Assembly: GCA_021734595.1 (NCBI GenBank)
Contig: JAIPIO010000052.1
Coordinates: forward strand, 1 to 16,420
Direction of reading: 5' to 3'
Source: Kiritimatiellales bacterium
Lineage (GTDB): Bacteria; Verrucomicrobiota; Kiritimatiellia; Kiritimatiellales; Pontiellaceae
Length of the DNA: 16,420 bases
Shown: piece by piece, positions 8,001-13,975 of the stretch
How the letters are laid out: every line of letters begins with the position of its first letter
How positions within the stretch are numbered: position 1 is the stretch's first letter
Notes under the pieces: model-generated
What the model saw: the letters and a program-made list of their open reading frames with translations, nothing else
The model's database searches: none
Told to the model about the DNA's origin: nothing
Program-made: the position numbers and the translations under genes

Positions 8001-9758
8001 GGCATTCGCATCCAGGTTTTCTTTGTAGGCGAGGAACTCGGTCCTGTAATATTGAACGATATCATCTCGCCGGTGGGTTTGCTCGATAGTGGTATGGGCG
8101 GTTCGGCTTGGGCCTCGGAGCTTGATCGGTTTTCCATTAAGGATAAACTGCTTCCCTTTCCGTCCAAACTCCCGGAAACCGAAACGGGTTTCCACGGTTT
8201 CGGCTGCGGACCCAACGGTGAGCGTGCTCCTGACCACCAGGAGTTTCGGTTGTTGCGGCGACCACAGCGGCGGGGTCTCCCATGGAATCGTGATTTCAGC
8301 AGTGACGAGGGCATTTTGTCCTGCCGTTACCTTTCGGTCTGACAGGATGGGACCGGTTTCTTTTCCGTCAGGCCAGGTTGCCACGGTGTGCGACAGCGTG
8401 GCCGTTTGCGATTCCTTCGATCGATTCATTATTTCTGTACAGAGAGTGAGGTTTTTTTTTGCAACGGAAGATATTACATGCACATCGTTGATAAACGTAC
8501 CCGGGCGTTCCTCCAGAACCACGGGATCGGTGATATTTGCCTGAAGGCAGCTCAAGGATGTTGGGCGGCAGGGACCGAGCTGCACGTAGGCTTTCTGTTT
8601 CTGTTCATCCACCAGTGCATTGGCACCGAGAACGTATACCGCCACCAGGGCGCCGTCTGGCCCGGTTGCTTCTGTGATATCGGCTTCAAAGGGCGTGAAG
8701 GAACCTGCATGAACCGCACACCGCTTGCCGTTGGCATACACCGCAGCCACGGCCCGGACTGAGTTGAAAGTGAGTACATATCGCCGACCGGCCTTTTTTC
8801 CAAAGGCTAGGTTGTTCACATACCATCCGGCCATTGTACCGTTCCGGATATGGAATTGATGGGGCAACGTTACAGGTTGGGGACTGCCGATAAGGCAATC
8901 CGGCTTGTATACCGGAATATGATACCATCCTGTCCGAAGCATTGTGGCTTGCCGCATCGAATCAGGCGCAACATCCGTCATGCCCGGAGCGCGCAGCGCT
9001 GACGGCGTCAATTCGTTTTCCGGTATGATATCACTGAGTCCGGGAAGTTCCGAGGCATAGGGCAGGCCGGGGCATTCCACGGTGAACCCCGGACGGATTT
9101 CCAGTTTTCCAATGCCTGAATGTTGGGCTTTCGCCGTCTGCTGGTTTGTCCAATTCCTTTCCTTCTCGCCGGGCACCTTGTACCGGAAGGTAATAACCAC
9201 CGGCACGTCTGCCGTGACAGACAAGGTTTGCACGAGCCTGCCACTGTGCCATGTCATGGCATAGGCATTGCCGGAAAAGGCGAGATCTTTTGACAGCTTG
9301 ATGCCGCCTTCGCGACCGGCTTTTAATCCGCGCATCTGCCAACCCTGGCTCGCAAGATCGCCACTGATTTCGAAATCCCTGTTCCCGAGTTTGGCACCGG
9401 AGCATGCCATGGAATCGTACATGCTCCAGAGCATTGCGTATTCGCCGTTCTCTTTCCTGTAAACGCCGGCCAATTCCAGAGATACCGATCCGGTCTTGTC
9501 CGGGGTGAAGGTGATTCTACCTTCCCTCCACCGGTCTTTGTCGGCAGCGAGCTCGAAGGATAGCTTTTGCTTATCAATCTCGCCGGAATCCGACTTGATG
9601 CGGGAAATGCGGACACCCTTCGCTTCTTTTGCCGACACAAGGACAATGCCGGTATCTCGTCCATCAATATCGATACGCACCCTGTCCTCGCCCGGTGCAG
9701 ACCGCATGAATGCGCCAAAGAATGCCATGCCGAAAAGTACAGTTTTAAAGTGCATCAT
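5097..9758 (-). CDS. large multidomain glycoside hydrolase family 2 protein with amidotransferase-like and CBM9-like C-terminal domains
   Basis: At 1553 aa this is far longer than a typical GH2 beta-galactosidase or glucuronidase. From the chosen start: a signal peptide (about 1-22), about 250 unassigned residues, a sugar-binding jelly roll (about 290-400), an Ig-like domain (about 415-530, ending FGFREFGRKGKQFILNGKPI), then a TIM barrel (about 530-820). Catalytic residues are present: acid/base Glu659 in DVENEM and nucleophile Glu731 in VVGEFW. Two regions (about 925-1140 and 1180-1340) resemble class I amidotransferase/ThuA-type folds (LAQGGALLVLPQ; WAEQGGRVVVLSA), without an obvious glutaminase cysteine. 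Residues about 1355-1550 look like a CBM9-type sugar-binding domain (LDGRLTDDW, FEARIPWSALGG). Tandem ATGs at 9758 and 9755 are both possible starts; the upstream TTG at 9887 is unlikely. It is the first gene of the glycan operon; its precise substrate is unknown. Confidence 0.87.
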   Translation of the reverse strand: MMHFKTVLFGMAFFGAFMRSAPGEDRVRIDIDGRDTGIVLVSAKEAKGVRISRIKSDSGEIDKQKLSFELAADKDRWREGRITFTPDKTGSVSLELAGVYRKENGEYAMLWSMYDSMACSGAKLGNRDFEISGDLASQGWQMRGLKAGREGGIKLSKDLAFSGNAYAMTWHSGRLVQTLSVTADVPVVITFRYKVPGEKERNWTNQQTAKAQHSGIGKLEIRPGFTVECPGLPYASELPGLSDIIPENELTPSALRAPGMTDVAPDSMRQATMLRTGWYHIPVYKPDCLIGSPQPVTLPHQFHIRNGTMAGWYVNNLAFGKKAGRRYVLTFNSVRAVAAVYANGKRCAVHAGSFTPFEADITEATGPDGALVAVYVLGANALVDEQKQKAYVQLGPCRPTSLSCLQANITDPVVLEERPGTFINDVHVISSVAKKNLTLCTEIMNRSKESQTATLSHTVATWPDGKETGPILSDRKVTAGQNALVTAEITIPWETPPLWSPQQPKLLVVRSTLTVGSAAETVETRFGFREFGRKGKQFILNGKPIKLRGPSRTAHTTIEQTHRRDDIVQYYRTEFLAYKENLDANAVRLHARIHSHAAMLAADEVGMLLDNQSGIWSAMGSFYRNAGQPFLDNTREEFREWVRRDRNSPSVAIWDVENEMIRGGSQAKNMPWVSQLDAMATEHDATRLTCHAGAGWFAPEQDISHLHMQEHYIRIMDMWKQKGTFPLVVGEFWVGGRGEGRLPSSTEFSSSAEYYEEMANIYNNYHLGMRYYNVSGIMPFQISGCVFQNGGNVGADLKSFSPIRSRKVVDLSKHALASVTAFFWPRRESVATDGTWKSTAVVCNDSESTQTFLLKYEVGSLSRTTPSEAEPFRLAPGGRKEFPLSIEVGAMDREITLKLYNGAELVSQDTLALRPLSPAFLAAPKLNRTLYLSANDPLHAQMIANAGIVVKPVKLLPPDPATAIWIIGSDARTGLSTDDPGLKDWLAQGGALLVLPQSSGIDWLPFSLGFWNSIRDIPPAYAGFGWPDNSRDIFFSQYAPIYADGHPLFNGIPGGDLRWWSGYDGRVNDHVFVRPSAVAKTQPGTWRVLAGASRYENISIAEARCGRGTVLLMQNQVLRNFDVPEARALFMNALRYLDGGGWTGGARAALAGSADADELEKTVGVPSELFSNADPAKGHVLFATPGTPVSAVKSWAEQGGRVVVLSAKTAGELPGFGVEYLPANFYMGFRAEDHPLLWGVSSINFTDTRHHAVKGVLNAFPSSAKVLLHGMKSGDWQDPKFGIGVTGGSLGAALLSESQPVAVAVKHGAGEIIVTTIEPFDRASAHHKELLSTLFANAGLDVPFPNPDRLEARALFTAPVTLDGRLTDDWLEDIEDRNVSFWRHAEPIYLPATSAVEGTVENDMDLSAIFYTFWDETYFNVAAILFGKPSSYTATFMMDGRKITVTFKNSAVVAINGKRIGEARSGPAVKAAKYLDANELDFTRINSRMGNLERVSHVPNRTFEARIPWSALGGKPESSGLEKPFSVELSAAGRALRIPKKGEGKLVFDPRKK

Positions 9759-9881
9759 GATAATCCCATTGAATAACAGCAGCACAGCCGACCATCTGGC
9801 CGGTCTTAACCGCAAGTCCGTAATTTGTAGCCGCATTTCGTTCCCGGTACAACCTATTACCAGACAACTCTGACATGCCTC

Positions 9882-9896
9882 TTCCAATCATTGGAA
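9882..9896. promoter_or_regulatory. perfect 15-bp palindrome TTCCAATCATTGGAA upstream of the GH2 operon
   Basis: The seven-base arms are exactly complementary around one central base. The site is centred about 130 bases upstream of the GH2 start codon, on the side where a promoter or operator would lie. It is a single copy: no partner occurs 31 bases to either side, unlike the two intergenic arrays. Its size and symmetry suit a dimeric DNA-binding protein. The regulatory role is inference. Confidence 0.45.
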
Positions 9897-9901
9897 GCGG
9901 G

Positions 9902-9931
9902 GTGCAACGTTTTTGCGACAACTGGTTGCAA
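9902..9931. promoter_or_regulatory. possible operator: three phased TTGCAAC-like half-sites
   Basis: On the plus strand GTGCAAC (9902-9908) and TTGCGAC (9913-9919) are direct repeats 11 bases apart, about one helical turn, and GTTGCAA (9925-9931) is the same motif inverted, 12 bases further on. The outer TGCAAC and GTTGCA form an exact inverted repeat. They lie beside the palindrome at 9882-9896, about 145-175 bases upstream of the GH2 start. An operator for carbohydrate-responsive control is a guess from position only. Confidence 0.3.
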
Positions 9932-10126
9932 GGGTATGTGATACCGGGGATGCGGTCGGTTTCAGCTGCTAAGATCTAATTGATTCGACTATGTGATGGA
10001 TTGCCATTTGGCCGTTCTTCTACGGAGATGGGGAGTTTGGCCATCGACTGAGAAGGTTCCGTTTCCGTTAACGTGGAAGGTGCGACGCTCTTTTCAACCG
10101 GGGTCAATCCATGCCTTTCTTGGTCT

Positions 10127-10528
10127 CTAAGATATCTTTGCGATCCAGAACGCCAGCGTAGCTGCGCCATGGGGCGTAAGGAACCAAATGAAAGCACTGA
10201 TATTGAGCAAAACCGTTGTCCAGAACACAAACCGAAACGGCTGCTTCCTCGTCTTGTGACGCAGCGTCTGCTGGGCGACGAGCGCCCCCGGCCAGCCTCC
10301 GATCAGCGAAAGCAGATGCAATGTGCTTTCCGGGGTTCGCCATGCGCCCTTTTTGGCGGCGGACTTATCGACGGCGTACATGATGAACGTGAGCAGGCTT
10401 ACAATGACGTAAAGACCGAATACAAAGGGCGGCATCCTGGCGGTCAAAACCGAACCGCCGACAATGACGAGAAAGATTGCGGCAACGATGATGGATGCCA
10501 ACCCGGTTCTTTTTCCAGTGTTTCGCAT
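10127..10528 (-). CDS. DUF1294-family small membrane protein
   Basis: The 133-aa protein has hydrophobic helices at about residues 9-30, 36-52 and 103-125, so it is an integral membrane protein. Between the second and third helix lies the DUF1294 signature: AVDKSAAKKGAWRTPESTLH, then LIGGWPGALVAQQTLRHKTRKQPF. The function of this family is not known; in other bacteria the domain occurs alone or fused to a cold-shock domain, and none is fused here. ATG 10528 gives the expected family start; the much longer open frame up to 10855 runs through the neighbouring genes in another frame. It begins five bases after the stop of the 81-aa membrane protein, so the two are almost certainly cotranslated. 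Confidence 0.85.
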   Translation of the reverse strand: MRNTGKRTGLASIIVAAIFLVIVGGSVLTARMPPFVFGLYVIVSLLTFIMYAVDKSAAKKGAWRTPESTLHLLSLIGGWPGALVAQQTLRHKTRKQPFRFVFWTTVLLNISAFIWFLTPHGAATLAFWIAKIS

Positions 10529-10533
10529 GGTGC

Positions 10534-10779
10534 TTATTTTTTCATCATCCGTAGTTTGGCGCCGATGAACTGGCCGGTGAAGTAGGCGCCGATCATCATG
10601 CCGAAGTTGTGCCACTCCGGTTCGATCGCAAGCATGTGCCGCGCCACGGCGATGAACGGCACCGGCAGGTGCACGGCCACAAACCATAGAAATGAAAACC
10701 GACGGAGTCCTTCGCGCCAGTAGCCGCAGGGAATGTTGACAATCAGGATGGCGGGAACAAGATAGAAAAGCGGATTCAT
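10534..10779 (-). CDS. conserved-looking 81-aa membrane protein of unknown function
   Basis: I cannot assign a family name. The protein has a hydrophobic N-terminal segment (MNPLFYLVPAILIVNIPCGYW), a second hydrophobic stretch (about residues 29-46, FSFLWFVAVHLPVPFIAV) and a third weak one (about 58-74, containing GMMIGAYFTGQFIGA), suggesting three membrane passes. It ends in a basic RMMKK tail. Its ATG overlaps the TGA of the RNA methyltransferase gene in the arrangement ATGA, and its stop lies five bases before the DUF1294 start. That tight coupling on both sides is the best evidence that it is a real gene. A role linked to the membrane partner downstream is inference only. Confidence 0.75.
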   Translation of the reverse strand: MNPLFYLVPAILIVNIPCGYWREGLRRFSFLWFVAVHLPVPFIAVARHMLAIEPEWHNFGMMIGAYFTGQFIGAKLRMMKK

Positions 10780-12212
10780 GGAATCCTTTCGAAGCGGGCG
10801 ACACTCTCAACGTGGTTGGTTTGCGGGAACATGTCGATGGGCTGGACATGGACAAGTCGATAGGCGCCGGATTCGCACAGCATCTGGCCGTCGCGGGCGA
10901 GCGAGGCGGGGTTGCAGCTTACGTAGACAATGGTTGCGGGCGCGATTTTCAGCAGCATCTGCACCGCTTTCGGGTTCATGCCCGCACGCGGCGGATCGGT
11001 GATGACCACGTCGGGATGCCCGAAGGTGCCCATCTCCTGCTCGATCTCCTTGATGTCCTTGAGGTCGAGCTTGATGAACGTGCAGTTTTCAACGCCGTTG
11101 CGCCTGGCGTTTTCGCGGGCGTCGAGCACGGAACTCTCGACGACTTCGACGCCAAGCACCTTCTGGCAGTGGCTGGAGGCGAACAGCGAAATGGATCCGG
11201 TGCCGCAGTAGAGGTCGTAGACAATGTCGGATTCCTTCAGCTTTGCGCTTTCCAGTATCTGGAAGTAGAGTTTTTCAGCCTGGGCGGTGTTGGTCTGGAA
11301 AAAGGAGTTGGCGGAAATGCGGTAGGTGTAGTCGCCGAGCCGGTCGGTGATGAAGCCGGGACCGTGCAGCACGAATTCGTGGTCGCCGATGGCCACGGTG
11401 TTTTTGCGGTCGGTGATATTGTTGACGAAGGTGGTGAGGCGGTCACCCAACGCGGCCTTGAGATCTTCGCAGAGTTCCTTCATCAGGTTTGGCATGTGTG
11501 TGGAGGTGACGAGATTGACCATAAATTCGCCGGTGCTGCCACCCTTGCGGACGACGAGGTTCCGCAGCTCTCCGGTGTGGGAGCGGGTGGAGTAGACGGG
11601 CAGTGCCTCCTTGTGCCGCAGGCAGAAGTCGCGGACGGTGTTGAGGGCAATATTCATCTCTTCCGGCGAGATGTCGCAGTGGTCGATGTCGATGGCCTTG
11701 GCGTAGCAGCCGGCGGCGTGGAAGCCGAGGGCAAAGTCGAGCGGCTTTTCGTGCTCGCCGGGTTCGATGCCGATTTCCTCGGTGGTTAGGTAACGCAGGT
11801 CGGTGAAGGAAAAATCCATTTTGTTGCGGTAGACGAACAAATCCGGTGCAGCGATGCACGGTTCGCATTCCAGACTCTGGAACCCGCCGATGTGCTCCAG
11901 CGCATCCTGCACCTGCTTGCGCTTGAGGCGGAGTTGTTCTGTGTAATCCATGTGCTGCCATTTGCAGCCGCCGCAGAGGCCGAAGTAGGGGCAGACCGGT
12001 TCGATGCGGTGAGGGGACGGCTTGATAAGCTCCCGCATCCGCGAGCCGAGGAACTTCTTCTTGATTTTAAAAATCTCGGCGGTGACCGTATCGCCGATTG
12101 CGGCAGGTCCCTGGACAAAAATGCTCATGCCGTCCGGCAGTTTGCCGTAACACTGGTTCTTGTCGCCCAGATCGAGAATCTCCACCTCGACCATCTGTTT
12201 CTTTTTATACAT
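10776..12212 (-). CDS. RNA uracil-C5 methyltransferase, RlmD/TrmA family
   Basis: These cytoplasmic enzymes use S-adenosylmethionine to make 5-methyluridine in 23S rRNA or tRNA. The 478-aa protein starts with a TRAM RNA-binding domain (about 6-60), followed by the [4Fe-4S] ligands Cys74, Cys80, Cys83 and probably Cys179 (DHCDIS), which are typical of the RumA/RlmD branch. The SAM site is YDLYCGTGS (332-340); catalysis uses Cys433 in SCNPASLARD and Glu468 in NHVE; DPPRAG is at 407-412 and FFQTN at 304-308. Whether the target is U1939, U747 or a tRNA site is not decidable here. ATG 12212 is chosen because TRAM starts there; the frame is open to 12947 through the divergent nitroreductase gene and that part is spurious. 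A second ATG at 12194 is possible. No Shine-Dalgarno is visible. Its stop overlaps the next gene's start (ATGA). Confidence 0.93.
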   Translation of the reverse strand: MYKKKQMVEVEILDLGDKNQCYGKLPDGMSIFVQGPAAIGDTVTAEIFKIKKKFLGSRMRELIKPSPHRIEPVCPYFGLCGGCKWQHMDYTEQLRLKRKQVQDALEHIGGFQSLECEPCIAAPDLFVYRNKMDFSFTDLRYLTTEEIGIEPGEHEKPLDFALGFHAAGCYAKAIDIDHCDISPEEMNIALNTVRDFCLRHKEALPVYSTRSHTGELRNLVVRKGGSTGEFMVNLVTSTHMPNLMKELCEDLKAALGDRLTTFVNNITDRKNTVAIGDHEFVLHGPGFITDRLGDYTYRISANSFFQTNTAQAEKLYFQILESAKLKESDIVYDLYCGTGSISLFASSHCQKVLGVEVVESSVLDARENARRNGVENCTFIKLDLKDIKEIEQEMGTFGHPDVVITDPPRAGMNPKAVQMLLKIAPATIVYVSCNPASLARDGQMLCESGAYRLVHVQPIDMFPQTNHVESVARFERIP

Positions 12213-12214
12213 GG

Positions 12215-12235
12215 CGGGTGAAGATAGACCACCCG
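12215..12235 (-). promoter_or_regulatory. small hairpin just upstream of the RNA methyltransferase start
   Basis: CGGGTG and CACCCG form a six-base-pair stem with a nine-base loop ending three bases before the ATG at 12212, where a ribosome binding site would normally be. There is no Shine-Dalgarno sequence here. It may limit translation initiation, or it may be chance. Confidence 0.25.
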
Positions 12236-12326
12236 TCGGGGCGAATAAACAAAAATTCAGCAAAAAACCTTTCATGAAGACAGATCTGCTCGGTATTCTA
12301 ACGCCTCTTAACGAAAGGATTTCAGC

Positions 12327-12833
12327 ATGGAAACGATCAAGGCAATAATGACGCGCAGGAGTATCCGCACCTGGACCAACGAACCGGTCAGTGAGGAGGA
12401 ACGCAGGATAATCATGGCGGCGGCGATGAACGCGCCCTCGGCGGCGGACGCCCGGCCATGGTGTTTCGTGGAGATTGACGATCGTGACACGATCGGTGCC
12501 TTCACTGAACTGGGCGGCACGGAGATGCTGGCGGAGTCCACCTATCTGGTGATGGTGTGCGGCGATGTGAGCAAGGAGATCTATCCCGGTTTCTGGCCGC
12601 AGGACTGTTCCTGCGCGGCGCAGAACATGCAACTTGCGGCACACGATATCGGCATCGGCGCGGTGTGGGTCGCCATCTATCCGCTGGAGGAGCGGGTGCG
12701 GAAATGCCGCGAAGTGCTCTCGATTCCTGACAGTATCACACCCTTCGCCCTGTTGGCCATGGGTGTGCCCAACGAAGTGCTGCCGCCGGAAGATCGCTAC
12801 GACGAAAGCCGTCGACACCAGAATAAATGGTAG
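12327..12833 (+). CDS. nitroreductase-family flavoprotein
   Basis: Nitroreductase-fold proteins bind FMN as dimers and reduce nitro compounds, quinones or other substrates with NAD(P)H. The 168-aa length is at the short end of the family. The N-terminal MTRRSIRTWTNEPV is the usual phosphate-binding RRS(I/V)R motif, followed by MNAPSAADARPWCFVEI (the flavin-contacting segment, with PSA and PW), a central AAQNMQLAAHDIGIGAVWV segment, and MGVPNE with a basic RYDESRRH tail. Four cysteines (CGD, DCSCAA, KCRE) are noticeable; I do not claim a cofactor role. GAAAGGA at 12313-12319 lies seven bases before the ATG. It is divergent from the RNA methyltransferase gene with 114 bases between starts. The physiological substrate is unknown. 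Confidence 0.88.
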   Translation: METIKAIMTRRSIRTWTNEPVSEEERRIIMAAAMNAPSAADARPWCFVEIDDRDTIGAFTELGGTEMLAESTYLVMVCGDVSKEIYPGFWPQDCSCAAQNMQLAAHDIGIGAVWVAIYPLEERVRKCREVLSIPDSITPFALLAMGVPNEVLPPEDRYDESRRHQNKW

Positions 12834-12850
12834 TGGAAGCTTGGAGTATT

Positions 12851-12924
12851 GGATTGGTGGATGACGGGATGAATGGGGTCCTTTCAGCCACATCAAACCC
12901 AACAATCCAATCATCCGGCAATCC
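12851..12924. repeat. intergenic imperfect inverted repeat, 29-bp arms
   Basis: The arm at 12851-12879 (starting GGATTGGTGGATGACGGGAT) and the reverse complement of 12896-12924 (starting GGATTGCCGGATGATTGGAT) match at 21 of 29 positions, with a 16-base loop. Both arms are built from TGGATG/TGGATT-like words, so part of the match reflects simple sequence. It lies between the nitroreductase stop and the thioredoxin promoter. It could act as a weak terminator, or be a decayed mobile or palindromic repeat; there is no T-tract after the right arm. Confidence 0.5.
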
Positions 12925-12955
12925 ATGGCCCTGTGTTTCACGGGCAATCTTTTGT

Positions 12956-12983
12956 TTGATTTTTAAACGGATACAGAGATAAT
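12956..12983 (+). promoter_or_regulatory. probable sigma70-type promoter of trxA
   Basis: TTGATT (12956-12961) and GATAAT (12978-12983) are separated by 16 bases. Transcription would start near 12990, leaving a leader of about 25 bases before the strong ribosome binding site at 13002-13009. The region is locally AT-rich compared with its surroundings. Confidence 0.5.
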
Positions 12984-13014
12984 GCGTCTATTGAAAAAAA
13001 CAAGGAGGAATGAA

Positions 13015-13332
13015 ATGGCTGAAGGATTGATTGAACTAAACGGAACGAATTTTGATGAGGCGATTAAGGCAGGGGTGGTGCTGGTAGATTTCTGGGCTCC
13101 GTGGTGCGGTCCCTGCAAAATGCAGACGCCCATTCTGGAAAAAGTCAGTGCAGCGGTTGGCGATAAGGCAGTAATAGCGAAGGTGAATGTCGACGAAGCG
13201 CCGGAAGTCGCGGCAAAATTCGGAATTCGTTCCATTCCTACACTGATTCTCTTTAAAGATGGCGAAAACAAGCAGCAGTTTGTAGGGGTACAGCAGGAGG
13301 CGGGACTGGTTGCCGCCATTAACGCAGAATAG
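13015..13332 (+). CDS. trxA: thioredoxin
   Basis: Thioredoxin is the small cytoplasmic dithiol protein that reduces disulfides in ribonucleotide reductase, peroxiredoxins and other partners, and is recycled by thioredoxin reductase. The 105-aa length is standard. The active site is WAPWCGPCK with Cys31 and Cys34; the cis-proline is Pro75 in SIPTLILF, and KVNVDEAPEVAAKFGIRS is the normal central segment. No signal peptide is present. ATG 13015 is chosen over the in-frame ATG at 12982 because AAGGAGGA (13002-13009) lies five bases upstream and the family starts here. The gene has its own promoter and a terminator directly after it, so it is probably a single-gene transcript. No reductase gene is in the window. 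Confidence 0.97.
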   Translation: MAEGLIELNGTNFDEAIKAGVVLVDFWAPWCGPCKMQTPILEKVSAAVGDKAVIAKVNVDEAPEVAAKFGIRSIPTLILFKDGENKQQFVGVQQEAGLVAAINAE

Positions 13333-13355
13333 CAACCCGAAGAGCATCATCATCG

Positions 13356-13387
13356 AAAAGGGCGCTTTAGTCGGCGTCCTTTTTTTA
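13356..13387 (+). terminator. rho-independent terminator after trxA, probably bidirectional
   Basis: AAAAGGGCGC (13356-13365) pairs with GCGTCCTTTT (13374-13383) over ten positions with one G-T pair and an eight-base loop, followed by further T residues. Read from the minus strand the same hairpin ends in TTTT, so it can also stop transcripts of the convergent exonuclease gene, whose stop codon (13385-13387) lies at its edge. Confidence 0.75.
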
Positions 13388-13975
13388 TTCCGACGTCAAA
13401 ATCCCGTCCTTTTCCATCCGCAGATAGATTTCGCGGCCGAGCCAGGCGTCGGTGGCGGCGTAGCGGATCTGGCTGTCGGTCAGCTCTTCGCGGGCCCAGT
13501 TGGAAACCTGCTCCCGTTTCGAGATGCGGAAGCCGAACAGCAACGCCGCGAGTCCGCGCAACCCCATGTTTTTGATGTGGGCCTTTTTCGCGTAATCGGC
13601 CAGTTCGATGAAGCCGGCCGCCTTGAACGGCTTCAGTTCCTTCAGTTCTTGAATATCCCGGTTGATTGCCACGCCGGCCTTGATGATACCCGGGTCGGAA
13701 AGAACCGCCCGCAGTTCTTTTGGAAATTTAACATGGCTGAGCTGGAAAATATAAACCTCTTTTGCCGTGGCAAGCTGGATGAGCGAGGGCAGATAGCTTT
13801 CGCCCTTGCGGAAGGCCGGTCGGGTTTCCGTGTCGAAACCGAGAACCTTCTCTTTCCGAAGCTTGGAAACCGCGGAGGGCACTTTTTCCAATGATTGGAT
13901 AACGTGGATCGGGCCTTCGTACTGCCGCATCGGGAGAGCATTGATTTCGGTTTTTGTGATATGAAGTTCAGTCAT
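13385..13975 (-). CDS. RNase D-like 3'-5' exonuclease domain protein (DEDDy)
   Basis: The 196-aa protein consists of the DnaQ/RNase D exonuclease fold only. The metal-binding residues are present: Asp48 and Glu50 in LGFDTET (Exo I), Asp107 in AINRD (Exo II), and Tyr172 with Asp176 in RYAATDAW (Exo III, DEDDy type). YLPSLIQLAT is the usual strand after Exo I. The HRDC domain of true RNase D is absent, so this is a short family member; a role in RNA trimming or degradation is inferred, and a DNA substrate is possible. Its ATG lies inside the last codons of the upstream trmJ-like gene (eight-base overlap), indicating coupled translation. A near copy of the TTCCAATNATTGGAA palindrome lies at 13886-13900, in the codons for IQSLE. 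Confidence 0.88.
   Translation of the reverse strand: MTELHITKTEINALPMRQYEGPIHVIQSLEKVPSAVSKLRKEKVLGFDTETRPAFRKGESYLPSLIQLATAKEVYIFQLSHVKFPKELRAVLSDPGIIKAGVAINRDIQELKELKPFKAAGFIELADYAKKAHIKNMGLRGLAALLFGFRISKREQVSNWAREELTDSQIRYAATDAWLGREIYLRMEKDGILTSE

Larger units (their letters stand above)
9759..10126. other. 368-bp intergenic region upstream of the glycan operon
   Basis: This gap separates the DUF1294 gene from the GH2 gene, both on the minus strand, so it should hold the end of one transcript and the promoter of the other. It contains a perfect TTCCAATCATTGGAA at 9882-9896 and three TTGCAAC-like half-sites at 9902-9931. I could not identify a convincing -35/-10 pair; TTGTAC with TACAAA 17 bases later on the minus strand is a weak candidate. 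An 84-codon open frame crosses 9976-10230 on the minus strand but overlaps the DUF1294 gene and has no recognisable content. Between 9960 and 10126 I see nothing else. Confidence 0.6.

Noticed and set aside
9976..10230. 84-codon minus-strand open frame as a real gene or transposase remnant
   Set aside because: It overlaps the DUF1294 gene by about 100 bases, begins inside it, and shows no recognisable protein motif.
10812..11789. 325-codon plus-strand open frame opposite the RNA methyltransferase gene
   Set aside because: Its composition is low-complexity, rich in Val, Gly and Ala, as expected for the complement of a GC-rich gene, and the opposite strand carries every catalytic motif of the methyltransferase.
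12213..12947. 245-residue N-terminal extension of the RNA methyltransferase frame
   Set aside because: It runs antisense through the nitroreductase gene and the intergenic repeat, while the TRAM domain begins directly at ATG 12212.
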